From Flammeovirga sp. EKP202 (GTDB lineage: Bacteria; Bacteroidota; Bacteroidia; Cytophagales; Flammeovirgaceae): a stretch of DNA of 64,000 nucleotides. This document shows, one piece after another, positions 55,319 through 63,867 of the stretch; positions within the stretch are counted from its first letter, which is position 1; every line of letters begins with the position of its first letter. The translations under genes were made by a program, and so were the position numbers. Location: NCBI RefSeq assembly GCF_014534745.1, contig NZ_JACVVP010000032.1, positions 1 to 64,000 on the forward strand, given 5' to 3'. Below the pieces are notes generated by a model, which saw only the letters and a list, made by a program, of their open reading frames with translations, was not told the origin of the DNA and ran no database searches.

Positions 55319-58273
55319 TTATCTTATCACCTTTTTTGTAAAAGATGCTTTATCTGTATTGAACTGAAATAATAATATTTCACCCTTTTTGGTAGGGATG
55401 AACAGTTCTCCTTGAGGAACCTCTAATACATCGATAACCTGACCAGAAGTATTGAAGATCGTTAAGTTAGCAGTAATAGCACTTATTACATTTACCCCAT
55501 TATCTGTAGATCCAATGGCTATTTCATCTTCAAGAGTATTTTTAAGGCTTAATACTTCGCTGTTTTTAGGTTCAATACTCAGTGAGAAACGCTCTTCTTC
55601 TCCTTCTTCAGCTTCAAACTTATACCCATTTTGAGATAATATCCACGTAGTCCCTTTTTTATGATCAAGTAACTTTACCTCGTAATCATCAAACCCTTCG
55701 ATATCGGAAATATTAATTTCACCTTCTCCAACATAATTTCTTAGGTAAAGAGGTATTAAATATTCTTCTTGAGTTGGAAGAGCTTGTATTGATAGAGGTT
55801 GATGTTCTTTATCAAGAGTTGCAAATAAGAAGTTATTTGACTTCGAGCTAAAATCCAATGCATCCCAACCTTGATCAAAACCTTCAGTAGCCCAATCCAT
55901 TGATGCTATCAAAATCTCTCGTTGTTTCTGTTCTCCTTCAAACTTCAGCCAAAGTCTACCATTTAAGCTTCTCTTTCTCAATAAAGACTCTGTTATTGAT
56001 TGACGTTGACTATTTAAAAAAGTAATCTCTTGATCTATTGTATCTACCTGTACAAAAAATCCTTGTCCTACAGATATATTCCTTAAACTAGATGAAAGAT
56101 CATGACCACGTATATTTACTCCTGACAAATTCCAAGTCACATAATCATTACTACTGTAATCCTCACCCTCTGAATAGTCATCTAACCAAAAGTAAAGTGC
56201 TGATATTTTTGGATTATCTAATAAAAGCTGTTCACCACTGATTGGAGATGGATATGGATTACCTATTAAATTATTACCATCTTCATTCACATATTCTAAT
56301 GGTACTACTATCTCCCCGCTATTAGGTTTACCTCTAAAAGATATATAACCTCCTTTCCAAATTGCAAAGCCTTGCCCTTGTTGCATGGTTAAAGTAGAAT
56401 CTGTAACATGTTTCCAGTTATCAGCTTTTACTTCCAAAGAACTTCCGACATCATAAAAAAGGCTTCTAGAACTTGATGATAAACTAGGAAGTAATACATG
56501 GTTTTGAACTGGAGATGAAATAAATTTATAACCTGCCCCCCAGCCAGGATATACAAATTGATAAAAGGAGCCATTCCCTTCATAAGAATCATGTAGTAGA
56601 ACAGAATTAATTCCTACTTGTATAACCCCATGATTCTTAATTTCACCATCAACCTCCACAAGGCTACGGTTTCTGTAAGAATAATAATAACCAACATCTA
56701 ATTGAGCTTTTGATGTAACTACAAGACTTGAAGCTATTAAATTACCATTTATACTTGTACGATAAATTCCATCAATAATTGCAGGTTTATCAATAGTTGG
56801 CTTTCCATTTGACCATGCATCTCCATTCCAAATAGTAGTATCTGATGAATAATTAAACTGAAAACTACTGATATAACTTGTACCTTCCGTCCCATCCAAT
56901 CCTAAAATAGAAGAAGATGTATTTAAAAGTCCTGTCAAATAATACCCATTATCAAGTTTCCTCTCATTTGCATAGTCAATACTAATCACATCAAGTTGTT
57001 CCTTTTTTAATATTGTACCTCTTCTAGTTGACACCTCTATCACAAAAGCACCAGGTTCCAGATTTACATCATCAATGGATACACTTCCATGAATTTCACC
57101 AAAAACATAAAGGTTACCATTTTGATTAACAGAGATTGAGTTAGCATAATTATCACCACTCGCTTCTATTCTTTTAAACCACGCCTGTCCACCATTAGAA
57201 CCTTGAAATTTTGATACAAATATTTCCTTTGACGCATTATCATAAAATTGATCTACATTTATGGTATCTGCACCCAAGGATATATAAATTGTGTCAAGTT
57301 CATAATAACCTGAAAGGTAAACATCTCCTGTTTTGCTCACATCAATGGACTGTATACTTTCAGTATAATAATTAATGGCACCTGTCTTTGGTGAATGATA
57401 AAAGAAGGGTCTTTTCTTCCATTTTGATACACCTTGATCACTTAACTTCATTACATAACCAACAGTATCAGAATCTACAAAGGCAGTTCTAAACCATTCG
57501 TCTGTATCTCCACAAACAAAAACATCCCCTAGATTATCAGTGGCAATATCATTGACCGAAAACATCCCCCCATTTCCCGTATTAAATTGGTAAACCCAAT
57601 CATAAGTCAAATCATTATTCAATCGCAAAATAAAATGATCACTTCCATCACCAAGTGGGTTCGTAGATTGAAGAGAATCAACTTCAGATTCATCAGGATT
57701 AAAGTCTAATCCACTCTGAAGATAGCCATCAAAGCTACCCGTAAGTACCACTTTTCCAGAAATATTCACAAATAATTTTTCACCCTTCTCAGCTCCTTTA
57801 CCTCCAAAAGTAACTTGTGAAAGAAGTGTACCGGTACCATCTAATTTGACTAAGGCAATATCTCTATAATCGCCGTCGGCAGTTACTTCTATCGTTCCTG
57901 AATTTGGATCTAAATCAACGGTATTTTTGTAATCTCCTAGCAAATAAATGTTACCTGATGTATCAGCAGCTATATCTGAAACAAATAATGAAGTGGTACT
58001 GTCCCCGTAAAATTTAGACCAAAGAAAGTTTCCTTCTTTATCGTATTTCACTATTCCAGTTCCCTCTCCACTTGCTGTATTATTAGCATTAAAACTAATA
58101 CCATCGTTAAAGTGTGTGAGTAAGATCAAATTATCATCGTGATCTATTGTCTGAGCAACTATACTTGCTTCTGAAGGGAGCAACTTTGCCCACTTCTTAG
58201 TTAAGTCTTGTGCCTTGCCTACCAGAGATAAAGAATATAGGTATAGCAATAGTAGTGTAGTTTTTTTTAGCAT
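55319..58273 (-). CDS. large secreted protein with beta-propeller-like repeats and T9SS type A sorting domain
   Basis: About 984 residues from the ATG at 58273, which begins a signal peptide (LKKTTLLLLYLYSLSLVGKAQ); the frame continues to 58411 but that extension lacks signal features. Residues about 25-480 hold repeats of the type 'D..GN.Y..G......D' (ADTSGNIYLLGDY; DNLGDVFVCGDT; NQNGNLYVFGEIHG), as in SBBP/beta-propeller proteins. The middle region includes the GEIVVPLEYVNEDGNNLIGNPYPSPIS motif common in Bacteroidota surface proteins ahead of the sorting tail. The end, LTIFNTSGQVIDVLEV to FTKKVIR, is a type A sorting domain, so it is secreted through T9SS and probably anchored on the surface. 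Relevant to gliding or adhesion, by context only. Confidence 0.87.
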   Translation of the reverse strand: MLKKTTLLLLYLYSLSLVGKAQDLTKKWAKLLPSEASIVAQTIDHDDNLILLTHFNDGISFNANNTASGEGTGIVKYDKEGNFLWSKFYGDSTTSLFVSDIAADTSGNIYLLGDYKNTVDLDPNSGTIEVTADGDYRDIALVKLDGTGTLLSQVTFGGKGAEKGEKLFVNISGKVVLTGSFDGYLQSGLDFNPDESEVDSLQSTNPLGDGSDHFILRLNNDLTYDWVYQFNTGNGGMFSVNDIATDNLGDVFVCGDTDEWFRTAFVDSDTVGYVMKLSDQGVSKWKKRPFFYHSPKTGAINYYTESIQSIDVSKTGDVYLSGYYELDTIYISLGADTINVDQFYDNASKEIFVSKFQGSNGGQAWFKRIEASGDNYANSISVNQNGNLYVFGEIHGSVSIDDVNLEPGAFVIEVSTRRGTILKKEQLDVISIDYANERKLDNGYYLTGLLNTSSSILGLDGTEGTSYISSFQFNYSSDTTIWNGDAWSNGKPTIDKPAIIDGIYRTSINGNLIASSLVVTSKAQLDVGYYYSYRNRSLVEVDGEIKNHGVIQVGINSVLLHDSYEGNGSFYQFVYPGWGAGYKFISSPVQNHVLLPSLSSSSRSLFYDVGSSLEVKADNWKHVTDSTLTMQQGQGFAIWKGGYISFRGKPNSGEIVVPLEYVNEDGNNLIGNPYPSPISGEQLLLDNPKISALYFWLDDYSEGEDYSSNDYVTWNLSGVNIRGHDLSSSLRNISVGQGFFVQVDTIDQEITFLNSQRQSITESLLRKRSLNGRLWLKFEGEQKQREILIASMDWATEGFDQGWDALDFSSKSNNFLFATLDKEHQPLSIQALPTQEEYLIPLYLRNYVGEGEINISDIEGFDDYEVKLLDHKKGTTWILSQNGYKFEAEEGEEERFSLSIEPKNSEVLSLKNTLEDEIAIGSTDNGVNVISAITANLTIFNTSGQVIDVLEVPQGELFIPTKKGEILLFQFNTDKASFTKKVIR

Positions 58274-58416
58274 ATAAATTTTGAACATTAAGTTTAAAAA
58301 GAAAGCAATGAGATCATATCCATCAAAAGTATAGCATGCTTTGGGTTTAGTCTTCTTGAGGAATGATCTAAGAAAATAATGACACCGAAAGGTACCACTG
58401 TTTTTTTTCAAAAAGT

Positions 58417-58434
58417 ATACCCAAAATGGGGTAT
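58417..58434. promoter_or_regulatory. short inverted repeat in the T9SS gene / pulA divergent region
   Basis: ATACCC (58417-58422) and GGGTAT (58429-58434) with a six-base spacer, between divergent start codons 58273 and 58707. No T-run, so an operator is more likely than a terminator. Confidence 0.3.
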
Positions 58435-58511
58435 TTTTAAATTATTTCTCATTCATCAACAACTTACGATAGAAGAGCATTAGAAAAATTATTCAAAAAT
58501 ATTTCTATCCC

Positions 58512-58523
58512 GAAACCGGTAAC
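58512..58523. promoter_or_regulatory. operator-like site upstream of the pullulanase gene
   Basis: GAAACCGGTAAC shares AAACCGGT with the B site of susCDE operon 2 and resembles the site at 32046-32061. It lies about 185 bases before the pulA start, so the pullulanase may be under the same regulator as the sus operons. Confidence 0.45.
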
Positions 58524-58706
58524 AGCTATGTAGTTTGATTTTACTTATTGTTTATTACATAAAACCTAGACATTTTGAAGATAGGTTCTTATTGAAAGCA
58601 GTTTATAAGTTGATATTAGTTAACTTATATATACAGACAGAGAGGTATTTCTTTAATATAGAACCATTGTCAATTCAATTTTATAATACAAGAAAATTCA
58701 TTTTAA

Positions 58707-60731
58707 ATGAAAGGGTTATTCATACTATTTTCGACCATAATTCTATCAAGTATGCTATTTTCATCGTGTTCTTCCACTTCACCAGAAGGCCATAATGATT
58801 TTGATGTTTCCAACTTTGAAGCCTACCCTTACTATGAAGGAGATTTAGGTGTAAAATATTCAAAAAGTGCTACCACCTTCAAGCTTTGGTCACCAACAGC
58901 TAGTAAAGTCACTGTCCAACTTTATGAAAGCGGTTTAGGAGGAAGCCCTATTGAAAGTGTTCCGATGACGGCAACAGAAAAAGGAACTTGGACACTTAAA
59001 ATTGATAAAGATTTATACGGTCAGTATTATACTTATCAAGTCCAAGTAGGAGAAAAAACACTAGCAGAAACACCGGGTATTTATGCAACAGCTGTAGGTG
59101 TTAATGGTAAAAGAGGTCAAATTATAGATTTAGCGAATACTAATCCTATCAATTGGGAAAATGACAAACGTCCTGAACTTAAAGAATTAACAGATGCCAT
59201 TCTATATGAAATTCATGTAAGAGACATTACAATTGCTGAAAATTCAGGAGCCAAGAACAAAGGAAAATTTTTAGGTTTAACAGAGACAGGTACTGTAAGT
59301 GATAAAGGTTTAAAAACAGGTCTAGATCATATTGAAGAACTTGGTGTAACTCATGTACATTTACTTCCGTCCTTTGATTATCACAGCGTAGATGAAACAA
59401 AATTAGAAGAAGGTCAATATAATTGGGGGTACGATCCTGAGAATTATAATGTTCCAGAGGGATCTTATTCAACAGATCCTTATGATGCTACTGTAAGAAT
59501 TAAGGAATTCAAGCAAATGGTACAAGCTCTTCATAAAAAAGGGATTCGAGTTGTATTAGATGTTGTATATAATCACACATTTTCTGGAGACGATTCTAAT
59601 TTTTCATTGGAAGTACCTCAATACTATTATAGACAAAATGAAAAGGGTGGTTACTCTGATGCCTCAGCTTGTGGTAATGAAACTGCCTCGGAAAGAGCCA
59701 TGGCTCGTAAATATATTGTCGAATCTGTTTTGTATTGGGCCAAAGAATATCACCTAGATGGATTTCGTTTTGACCTTATGGGAATTCATGACATTGAGAC
59801 TATGAATATATTAGCCAAAAGGTTAAAGACTGAAGTAGATCCTAGTATCTTAATTTATGGTGAAGGTTGGAATGCTGCGGCTTCTCCACTTCCTGTCGAA
59901 GATCAAGCTATTAAAGCTAATACTCCAAAAATGCAGGGAGTTGCAGCCTTCTCTGATGATATTCGTGATGGTTTAAAAGGAAGTGTTTTCTATGATGATG
60001 AAATTGGTTTTATTCAAGGCAATAAAGAACTACACGAAACTATCAAGTTTGGTATTGTAGCTTCGACAAAACACCCTCAAATTGATTATAGCAAAATCAA
60101 TTATTCAAAAGCACCTTGGGCTCCAACACCATCACAAACTGTAACTTATGTTTCTTGCCATGACAATCATACTTTGTTCGATAAATTGAGTATTTCTCAA
60201 CCCAATGCAACTCCAGAAGAAATCAAGAAAATGCATAAGCTTACTAGTGCTGTCGTTCTTACTTCCCAAGGGATTCCTTTTATCCACTCCGGTGTTGAAA
60301 TGTTAAGAACCAAAGGTGGAGAACATAATTCTTATAATAAGCCTGATGCAATCAATAAAATCGATTGGGATTGGAAATTCGAAAACAAAGAAATTTTTGA
60401 GTATTATCAAGGACTTATTGAGGTTAGAAAAGCACACCCTGCATTTAGAATGACGTCTACAGAGATGATTGCCAAAAACCTACAATTCATTGATTTCAAT
60501 GACCCACTAATTGTTGGGTATACCATTTCAAATAATGCTAATGATGATAGTGCAAAAACAATAGCTGTCATTTTTAACGCCAATAAATCAGCAAAGAATA
60601 TCAGTAAGTTTTTACCAAATGGTCAGTGGAAAGTACTAGTTGATGGCAATAAAGCATCAGCAAATGGTATAAAGACATTGAGTTCTGTAAAAATTGACGG
60701 TATCTCCGCATTAGTTTTAATTCAAGAGTAA
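58707..60731 (+). CDS. pulA: type I pullulanase lipoprotein (GH13_14)
   Basis: 674 residues. Lipobox SMLFSSC, Cys21, so membrane-anchored and perhaps surface-exposed. About 40-130 is a CBM48-like N-terminal domain (VKYSKSATTFKLWSPTASKVTV). The pullulanase signature YNWGYDP is at 238-244, DVVYNH and DGFRFDL follow. Catalytic residues: D356 (nucleophile), E386 (acid/base, YGEGWN) and D486 (SCHDNHT). It cuts alpha-1,6 branches in pullulan, amylopectin or glycogen-like glucans. Single-gene unit ending in a bidirectional terminator. Only intact carbohydrase in the window; it fits the two starch-type sus operons. Confidence 0.95.
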   Translation: MKGLFILFSTIILSSMLFSSCSSTSPEGHNDFDVSNFEAYPYYEGDLGVKYSKSATTFKLWSPTASKVTVQLYESGLGGSPIESVPMTATEKGTWTLKIDKDLYGQYYTYQVQVGEKTLAETPGIYATAVGVNGKRGQIIDLANTNPINWENDKRPELKELTDAILYEIHVRDITIAENSGAKNKGKFLGLTETGTVSDKGLKTGLDHIEELGVTHVHLLPSFDYHSVDETKLEEGQYNWGYDPENYNVPEGSYSTDPYDATVRIKEFKQMVQALHKKGIRVVLDVVYNHTFSGDDSNFSLEVPQYYYRQNEKGGYSDASACGNETASERAMARKYIVESVLYWAKEYHLDGFRFDLMGIHDIETMNILAKRLKTEVDPSILIYGEGWNAAASPLPVEDQAIKANTPKMQGVAAFSDDIRDGLKGSVFYDDEIGFIQGNKELHETIKFGIVASTKHPQIDYSKINYSKAPWAPTPSQTVTYVSCHDNHTLFDKLSISQPNATPEEIKKMHKLTSAVVLTSQGIPFIHSGVEMLRTKGGEHNSYNKPDAINKIDWDWKFENKEIFEYYQGLIEVRKAHPAFRMTSTEMIAKNLQFIDFNDPLIVGYTISNNANDDSAKTIAVIFNANKSAKNISKFLPNGQWKVLVDGNKASANGIKTLSSVKIDGISALVLIQE

Positions 60732-60759
60732 TAGAACTTGAACTCTACTTTGAGCATAA

Positions 60760-60801
60760 AAAAATACCTGCAGTGTCAAAATAAACATTGCAGGTATTTT
60801 T
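60760..60801. terminator. bidirectional terminator between pulA and the small secreted protein
   Basis: A 13-bp perfect stem, AAAAATACCTGCA (60760-60772) with TGCAGGTATTTTT (60789-60801); U-tracts on both strands. The minus-strand arm overlaps the stop codon of the gene at 60800. Confidence 0.9.
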
Positions 60802-61261
60802 ATTTCACCCTATTCTTCTCTTCTTTAACAATTGGACTTGAATTGAATATTAGATGATTTGTATGTACAGAATAAATAATTTCTCCACTCAGATCAAAGA
60901 ACTGAAGTGTACATTCAAATTGCTGTTCATCCACGGCCTTATATTCAATTTGTAACCATCTAAATGGCCCCCTCAAAAAATTAAATCTCATTCTGTTACA
61001 ATTACCTTTGATTGATTGAGATTGTAATTTCAAATCATAACCTTCTTTGTATTTCTCATCCTTTGACATGAATAGGATATAATCATTTTCTACTTCAATA
61101 GAATGAGCATATCTCAAAGCCATCAAATCAAGGTTTGGATCAAAATTCAATGTAGGATTTTTAATCACAAAATGAGGAAAGGCTAGAAGCTTACCTTGAG
61201 CATAAGAAGTAGTATTAAAGCTGACTAATAGAGTGATAATGAAGTAAAGAATATATTTCAT
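60800..61261 (-). CDS. small secreted protein of unknown function
   Basis: 153 residues with a signal peptide (KYILYFIITLLVSFNTTSYAQ). The mature part has no motif I recognise: LLAFPHFVIKNPTLNFDPNLDLMALRYAHSIEV, one Cys pair far apart (GNCNRM, FECTL) and a lysine-rich C-terminus. Probably periplasmic. Convergent with pulA; nothing links the two functionally. Confidence 0.72.
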   Translation of the reverse strand: MKYILYFIITLLVSFNTTSYAQGKLLAFPHFVIKNPTLNFDPNLDLMALRYAHSIEVENDYILFMSKDEKYKEGYDLKLQSQSIKGNCNRMRFNFLRGPFRWLQIEYKAVDEQQFECTLQFFDLSGEIIYSVHTNHLIFNSSPIVKEEKNRVK

Positions 61262-61373
61262 AATGGATTAATCAGTTTATCATAAAAACGGGTAAAAAAC
61301 TCTTATTGTTTTATTAAAAACGCATTATAAAGAATGGTTAACTACTTAAAACTTGAAGAGTATAAAAACAAAA

Positions 61374-61400
61374 AGGTCAAGCCTTTATAAGACTTGACCT
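61374..61400 (-). terminator. terminator of the exb operon
   Basis: AGGTCAAG (61374-61381) pairs with CTTGACCT (61393-61400), then TTTTTG-TTTTT on the minus strand, about 25 bases past the stop at 61426. Confidence 0.82.
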
Positions 61401-61425
61401 CTTTAACATTGATAGCTATGTGATC

Positions 61426-61887
61426 TTAGAAATTACGTAATTTCTTGTTAGCAGCATAGTTCACTTTCAATGCGTTAGCCTCTCTTAGTTTCTGACGAAC
61501 GTCAGAGATGATACCCATTTTAGCTTCTCTATCAATTTTAAGTGACATAGTGATTTTATCACCATCCTCACCTAATTTGTCTTTTTCCTGAATCACGTGC
61601 TGAACAATTTGTTCTGGATCGATCAATACATCGTTCACTTGAATACGTGCTTCTGTGCCAAATTTTCTTGTATCACTTGGTTCCCCAATATAGATATAAG
61701 AAACTAATGATTTCTTTTCAAGCTTTGTTAACTCAGATGCTTGAGGCAATGAGTTCTTCACTAATAACTCTGACTCACGGAAAGTCGTAGCAATCATGAA
61801 GAAGAACAAAAGCATGAAAATAATATCTGGCAAGGCTGAAGTAGGAATATCCTGCTTCGTTTTTGTTTTCTTCTTAAACGTTGCCAT
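61426..61887 (-). CDS. exbD: ExbD/TolR-family protein, second copy
   Basis: 153 residues. Single N-terminal membrane segment at about 22-40 with the essential aspartate in ALPDIIFMLLFFFMIATTF; periplasmic domain after it. Lysine-rich cytoplasmic start (KKKTKTKQDIP). With the ExbB homologue it forms the proton-driven stator that powers TonB-dependent transport, which the two SusC transporters need. 55 bases after the first exbD; a UUCG-capped hairpin lies between. Confidence 0.92.
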   Translation of the reverse strand: MATFKKKTKTKQDIPTSALPDIIFMLLFFFMIATTFRESELLVKNSLPQASELTKLEKKSLVSYIYIGEPSDTRKFGTEARIQVNDVLIDPEQIVQHVIQEKDKLGEDGDKITMSLKIDREAKMGIISDVRQKLREANALKVNYAANKKLRNF

Positions 61888-61906
61888 AAGGTCAATGTAT
61901 TTAAAT

Positions 61907-61932
61907 AAACGCCACCACGAATGATGGCGTTT
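61907..61932 (-). other. UUCG-capped hairpin between the two exbD genes
   Basis: On the minus strand an 11-bp stem (one G-T pair) closed by TTCG, a very stable tetraloop, in a 55-base gap. No T-run, so likely an RNA processing/stability element that sets different levels of the two ExbD proteins. Confidence 0.55.
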
Positions 61933-61942
61933 GTTAGACCAA

Positions 61943-62491
61943 TTATTTTATCTCAGAAGGTTCAGCATCCGATACTTTGTAAGGGATTGCTTTTCTTGCT
62001 CTATCAAGCTTTTCCTTCTGATCTGGATTTTCCTTATCCAAATTTTGATAATCTTCTAAAGGCATTTTCAAGAACATGGCACGCATTTCAGCATAAGCAA
62101 GTTTTAACTCGTCAATTACGCCAATGTACATTTCGTAAGATGTACCACGGTCTGTTTTCAATGAAATAATTGCCTTAGCTGCAGACTCTGATTGGTTAGG
62201 GTCCTTACCGTTGTTAAGAACAAACTCTTTAACCATCGTACGAAGTTTTGGTAAGTCTACCATCTCTTCTTGTGCTAACATGTCATCGTTTGAGTTAACA
62301 AGAATGTTAAACACGTTACGAGTTTTCACCTTAACATCTACGTCTTCAGCTTTTGGAGGTAACATTACTGTTACACCTTTATCAGATGCAATTGTTGTTG
62401 CCACCAAGAAGAAGATTAGCAATAGGAAGGCGATATCCGCCATTGCTCCACCATTAATTTCTGGTGCGTCTTTTTTCTTCTTCTTTAACAT
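61943..62491 (-). CDS. exbD: ExbD/TolR-family protein, first copy
   Basis: 182 residues. Basic start (KKKKKDAPEINGG), then membrane segment AMADIAFLLLIFFLVATTI with the proton-path aspartate. The periplasmic part is longer than the second copy and ends in a charged tail (KENPDQKEKLDRARKAIP). Starts 2 bases after the small membrane protein gene stop, so translation is probably coupled. Confidence 0.93.
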   Translation of the reverse strand: MLKKKKKDAPEINGGAMADIAFLLLIFFLVATTIASDKGVTVMLPPKAEDVDVKVKTRNVFNILVNSNDDMLAQEEMVDLPKLRTMVKEFVLNNGKDPNQSESAAKAIISLKTDRGTSYEMYIGVIDELKLAYAEMRAMFLKMPLEDYQNLDKENPDQKEKLDRARKAIPYKVSDAEPSEIK

Positions 62492-62493
62492 AA

Positions 62494-62841
62494 CTATCCA
62501 ATAGATTTAACTACTCTTTGAACAACATCTAATACTACCGCAACACCTGCGATAATGAATAAGTAATAAGTCATGTTTAGGATACCACCGATCTTTTGTG
62601 ATAATGGCTCATCCACACCGAACTCATTTAACTCTCTTGCTGTCACAGAGCTATCTGCTACCGAATAACCGATAAAGAATAATACTACCAAGCCTACGAT
62701 TGTAATCAATACTGTGATCGCTGATTTAGGATCTGTAATGATTGACATCAAGAAGCCGATTACTGTAGCTACTAATGCAATAATGATTAATAGTCCAGTG
62801 AAAGGTAGCAAGTATTCTGTAAATATAGCTTCACCGTTCAT
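62494..62841 (-). CDS. small three-helix membrane protein of the exb operon
   Basis: 115 residues with three hydrophobic segments at about 11-34, 42-62 and 88-108. No motif I can name, but its place between ExbB and ExbD genes, with 59 and 2 base gaps, is a constant feature of Cytophagales-type exb clusters I know. A structural accessory of the ExbB-ExbD complex is likely. The ERELNEFGVDEPLSQKIGG-like loop between helices 2 and 3 (read ARELNEFGVDEPLSQKIGG) is the most conserved-looking part. Confidence 0.82.
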   Translation of the reverse strand: MNGEAIFTEYLLPFTGLLIIIALVATVIGFLMSIITDPKSAITVLITIVGLVVLFFIGYSVADSSVTARELNEFGVDEPLSQKIGGILNMTYYLFIIAGVAVVLDVVQRVVKSIG

Positions 62842-62900
62842 AACTATGTGTAATTTCTTAAATTCTACAATTACTATTTACAATTTGTAAATAGGTACTA

Positions 62901-63734
62901 CTACTTAGCAGTCAATTCGTTCTTAACCAAGATATCGATTAAAGATACAGAAGCTTCTTCCATTTCTAATACGATACCGTCGATTGTAGAAACACAATAG
63001 TTGTAGAATACTTGAAGGATTACACCAACGATAAGACCTGCTACTGTAGTAAGAAGGGCTACTTTAATACCACCTGCTACTAGTGAAGGAGAGATATCAC
63101 CTGCTGCCTCGATCGCATCGAAGGCACCGATCATACCAATTACCGTACCCATGAAACCTAACATTGGTGCCATAGCGATAAATAATGAGATCCATGGTAA
63201 ACCTTTTTCTAATTTACCCATTTCTACTGAACCGTAAGAAACAACTGATTTTTCAACCATGTCAATACCTTCAGAAGCTCTCATTAAACCTTGTGTAAAG
63301 ATAGAAGCAACTGGACCTCTTGTAGCTTTAGCTACTTCTAATGCTGCATCAGCACCACCTGACTGTAAAGCTTCGTCGATTTTCGTTAAAAGCTTTTTAG
63401 TGTTTGTAGTTGAAAGTGATAACGTGATAACACGCTCGATAGCGATTGCTAAACCAAGGATTAATGTAAGCAATACAGCTCCCATAAATTCCCAACCACC
63501 TTCGATGAATTTTTGCTTCACTGCTTGAGTGAAAGATAATTCTTCTACTTGTGCCAATTCATCAGAAGATACTTCTTGAACTGTAACTTCTTCTTCGACT
63601 GCCGCAGATGTCTCTTCAACTGCTGCTACTTCTTCAGTAGCAACTTCTTCTGTTGTTTCATCTTGCGCATACGACTGTGCGATACCTAAAGTAAGTGCAC
63701 AGAAAAACATCAATAACGCGAATACTTTTTTCAT
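62901..63734 (-). CDS. exbB: MotA/TolQ/ExbB-family proton channel protein
   Basis: 277 residues. An N-terminal signal-like segment is followed by an acidic, Glu-rich stretch (about 25-65, EEVATEEVAAVEE type) before the first membrane helix (EFMGAVLLTLILGLAIAIER), then the conserved core with TRGPVASIFTQGLMRA, LPWISLFIAMAPMLGFMGTVIGMIGAF and ALLTTVAGLIVGVILQVF. That core is the ExbB proton-channel signature. Leads the operon; the Glu-rich N-terminal extension is longer than in E. coli ExbB (244 residues). Confidence 0.94.
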   Translation of the reverse strand: MKKVFALLMFFCALTLGIAQSYAQDETTEEVATEEVAAVEETSAAVEEEVTVQEVSSDELAQVEELSFTQAVKQKFIEGGWEFMGAVLLTLILGLAIAIERVITLSLSTTNTKKLLTKIDEALQSGGADAALEVAKATRGPVASIFTQGLMRASEGIDMVEKSVVSYGSVEMGKLEKGLPWISLFIAMAPMLGFMGTVIGMIGAFDAIEAAGDISPSLVAGGIKVALLTTVAGLIVGVILQVFYNYCVSTIDGIVLEMEEASVSLIDILVKNELTAK

Positions 63735-63795
63735 AACTCTCTAACGTTCAGATTGCGATTAAAAAACTAAAATCACAGAACTGATACTGTAATAA

Positions 63796-63867
63796 TAAAT
63801 TTGTTTTGACTATCATCCGTAATCGTCGAGCAATTTAGTACTAATCTTTCGAATTAGTACTTTTTTT
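63796..63867 (+). ncRNA. possible short plus-strand RNA upstream of exbB
   Basis: A TAAATTTG box at 63796-63803 (exact TAnnTTTG match) is followed by a 9-bp stem AGTACTAAT/ATTAGTACT (63837-63845, 63853-63861) and TTTTTT, an intrinsic terminator on the plus strand. No plus-strand gene lies before it back to 60731. The remaining 63868-64000 shows no gene. Confidence 0.25.

Noticed and set aside
58274-58411. Longer start for the T9SS cargo protein
   Set aside because: The ATG at 58273 begins a textbook signal peptide; the upstream 46 residues would bury it.
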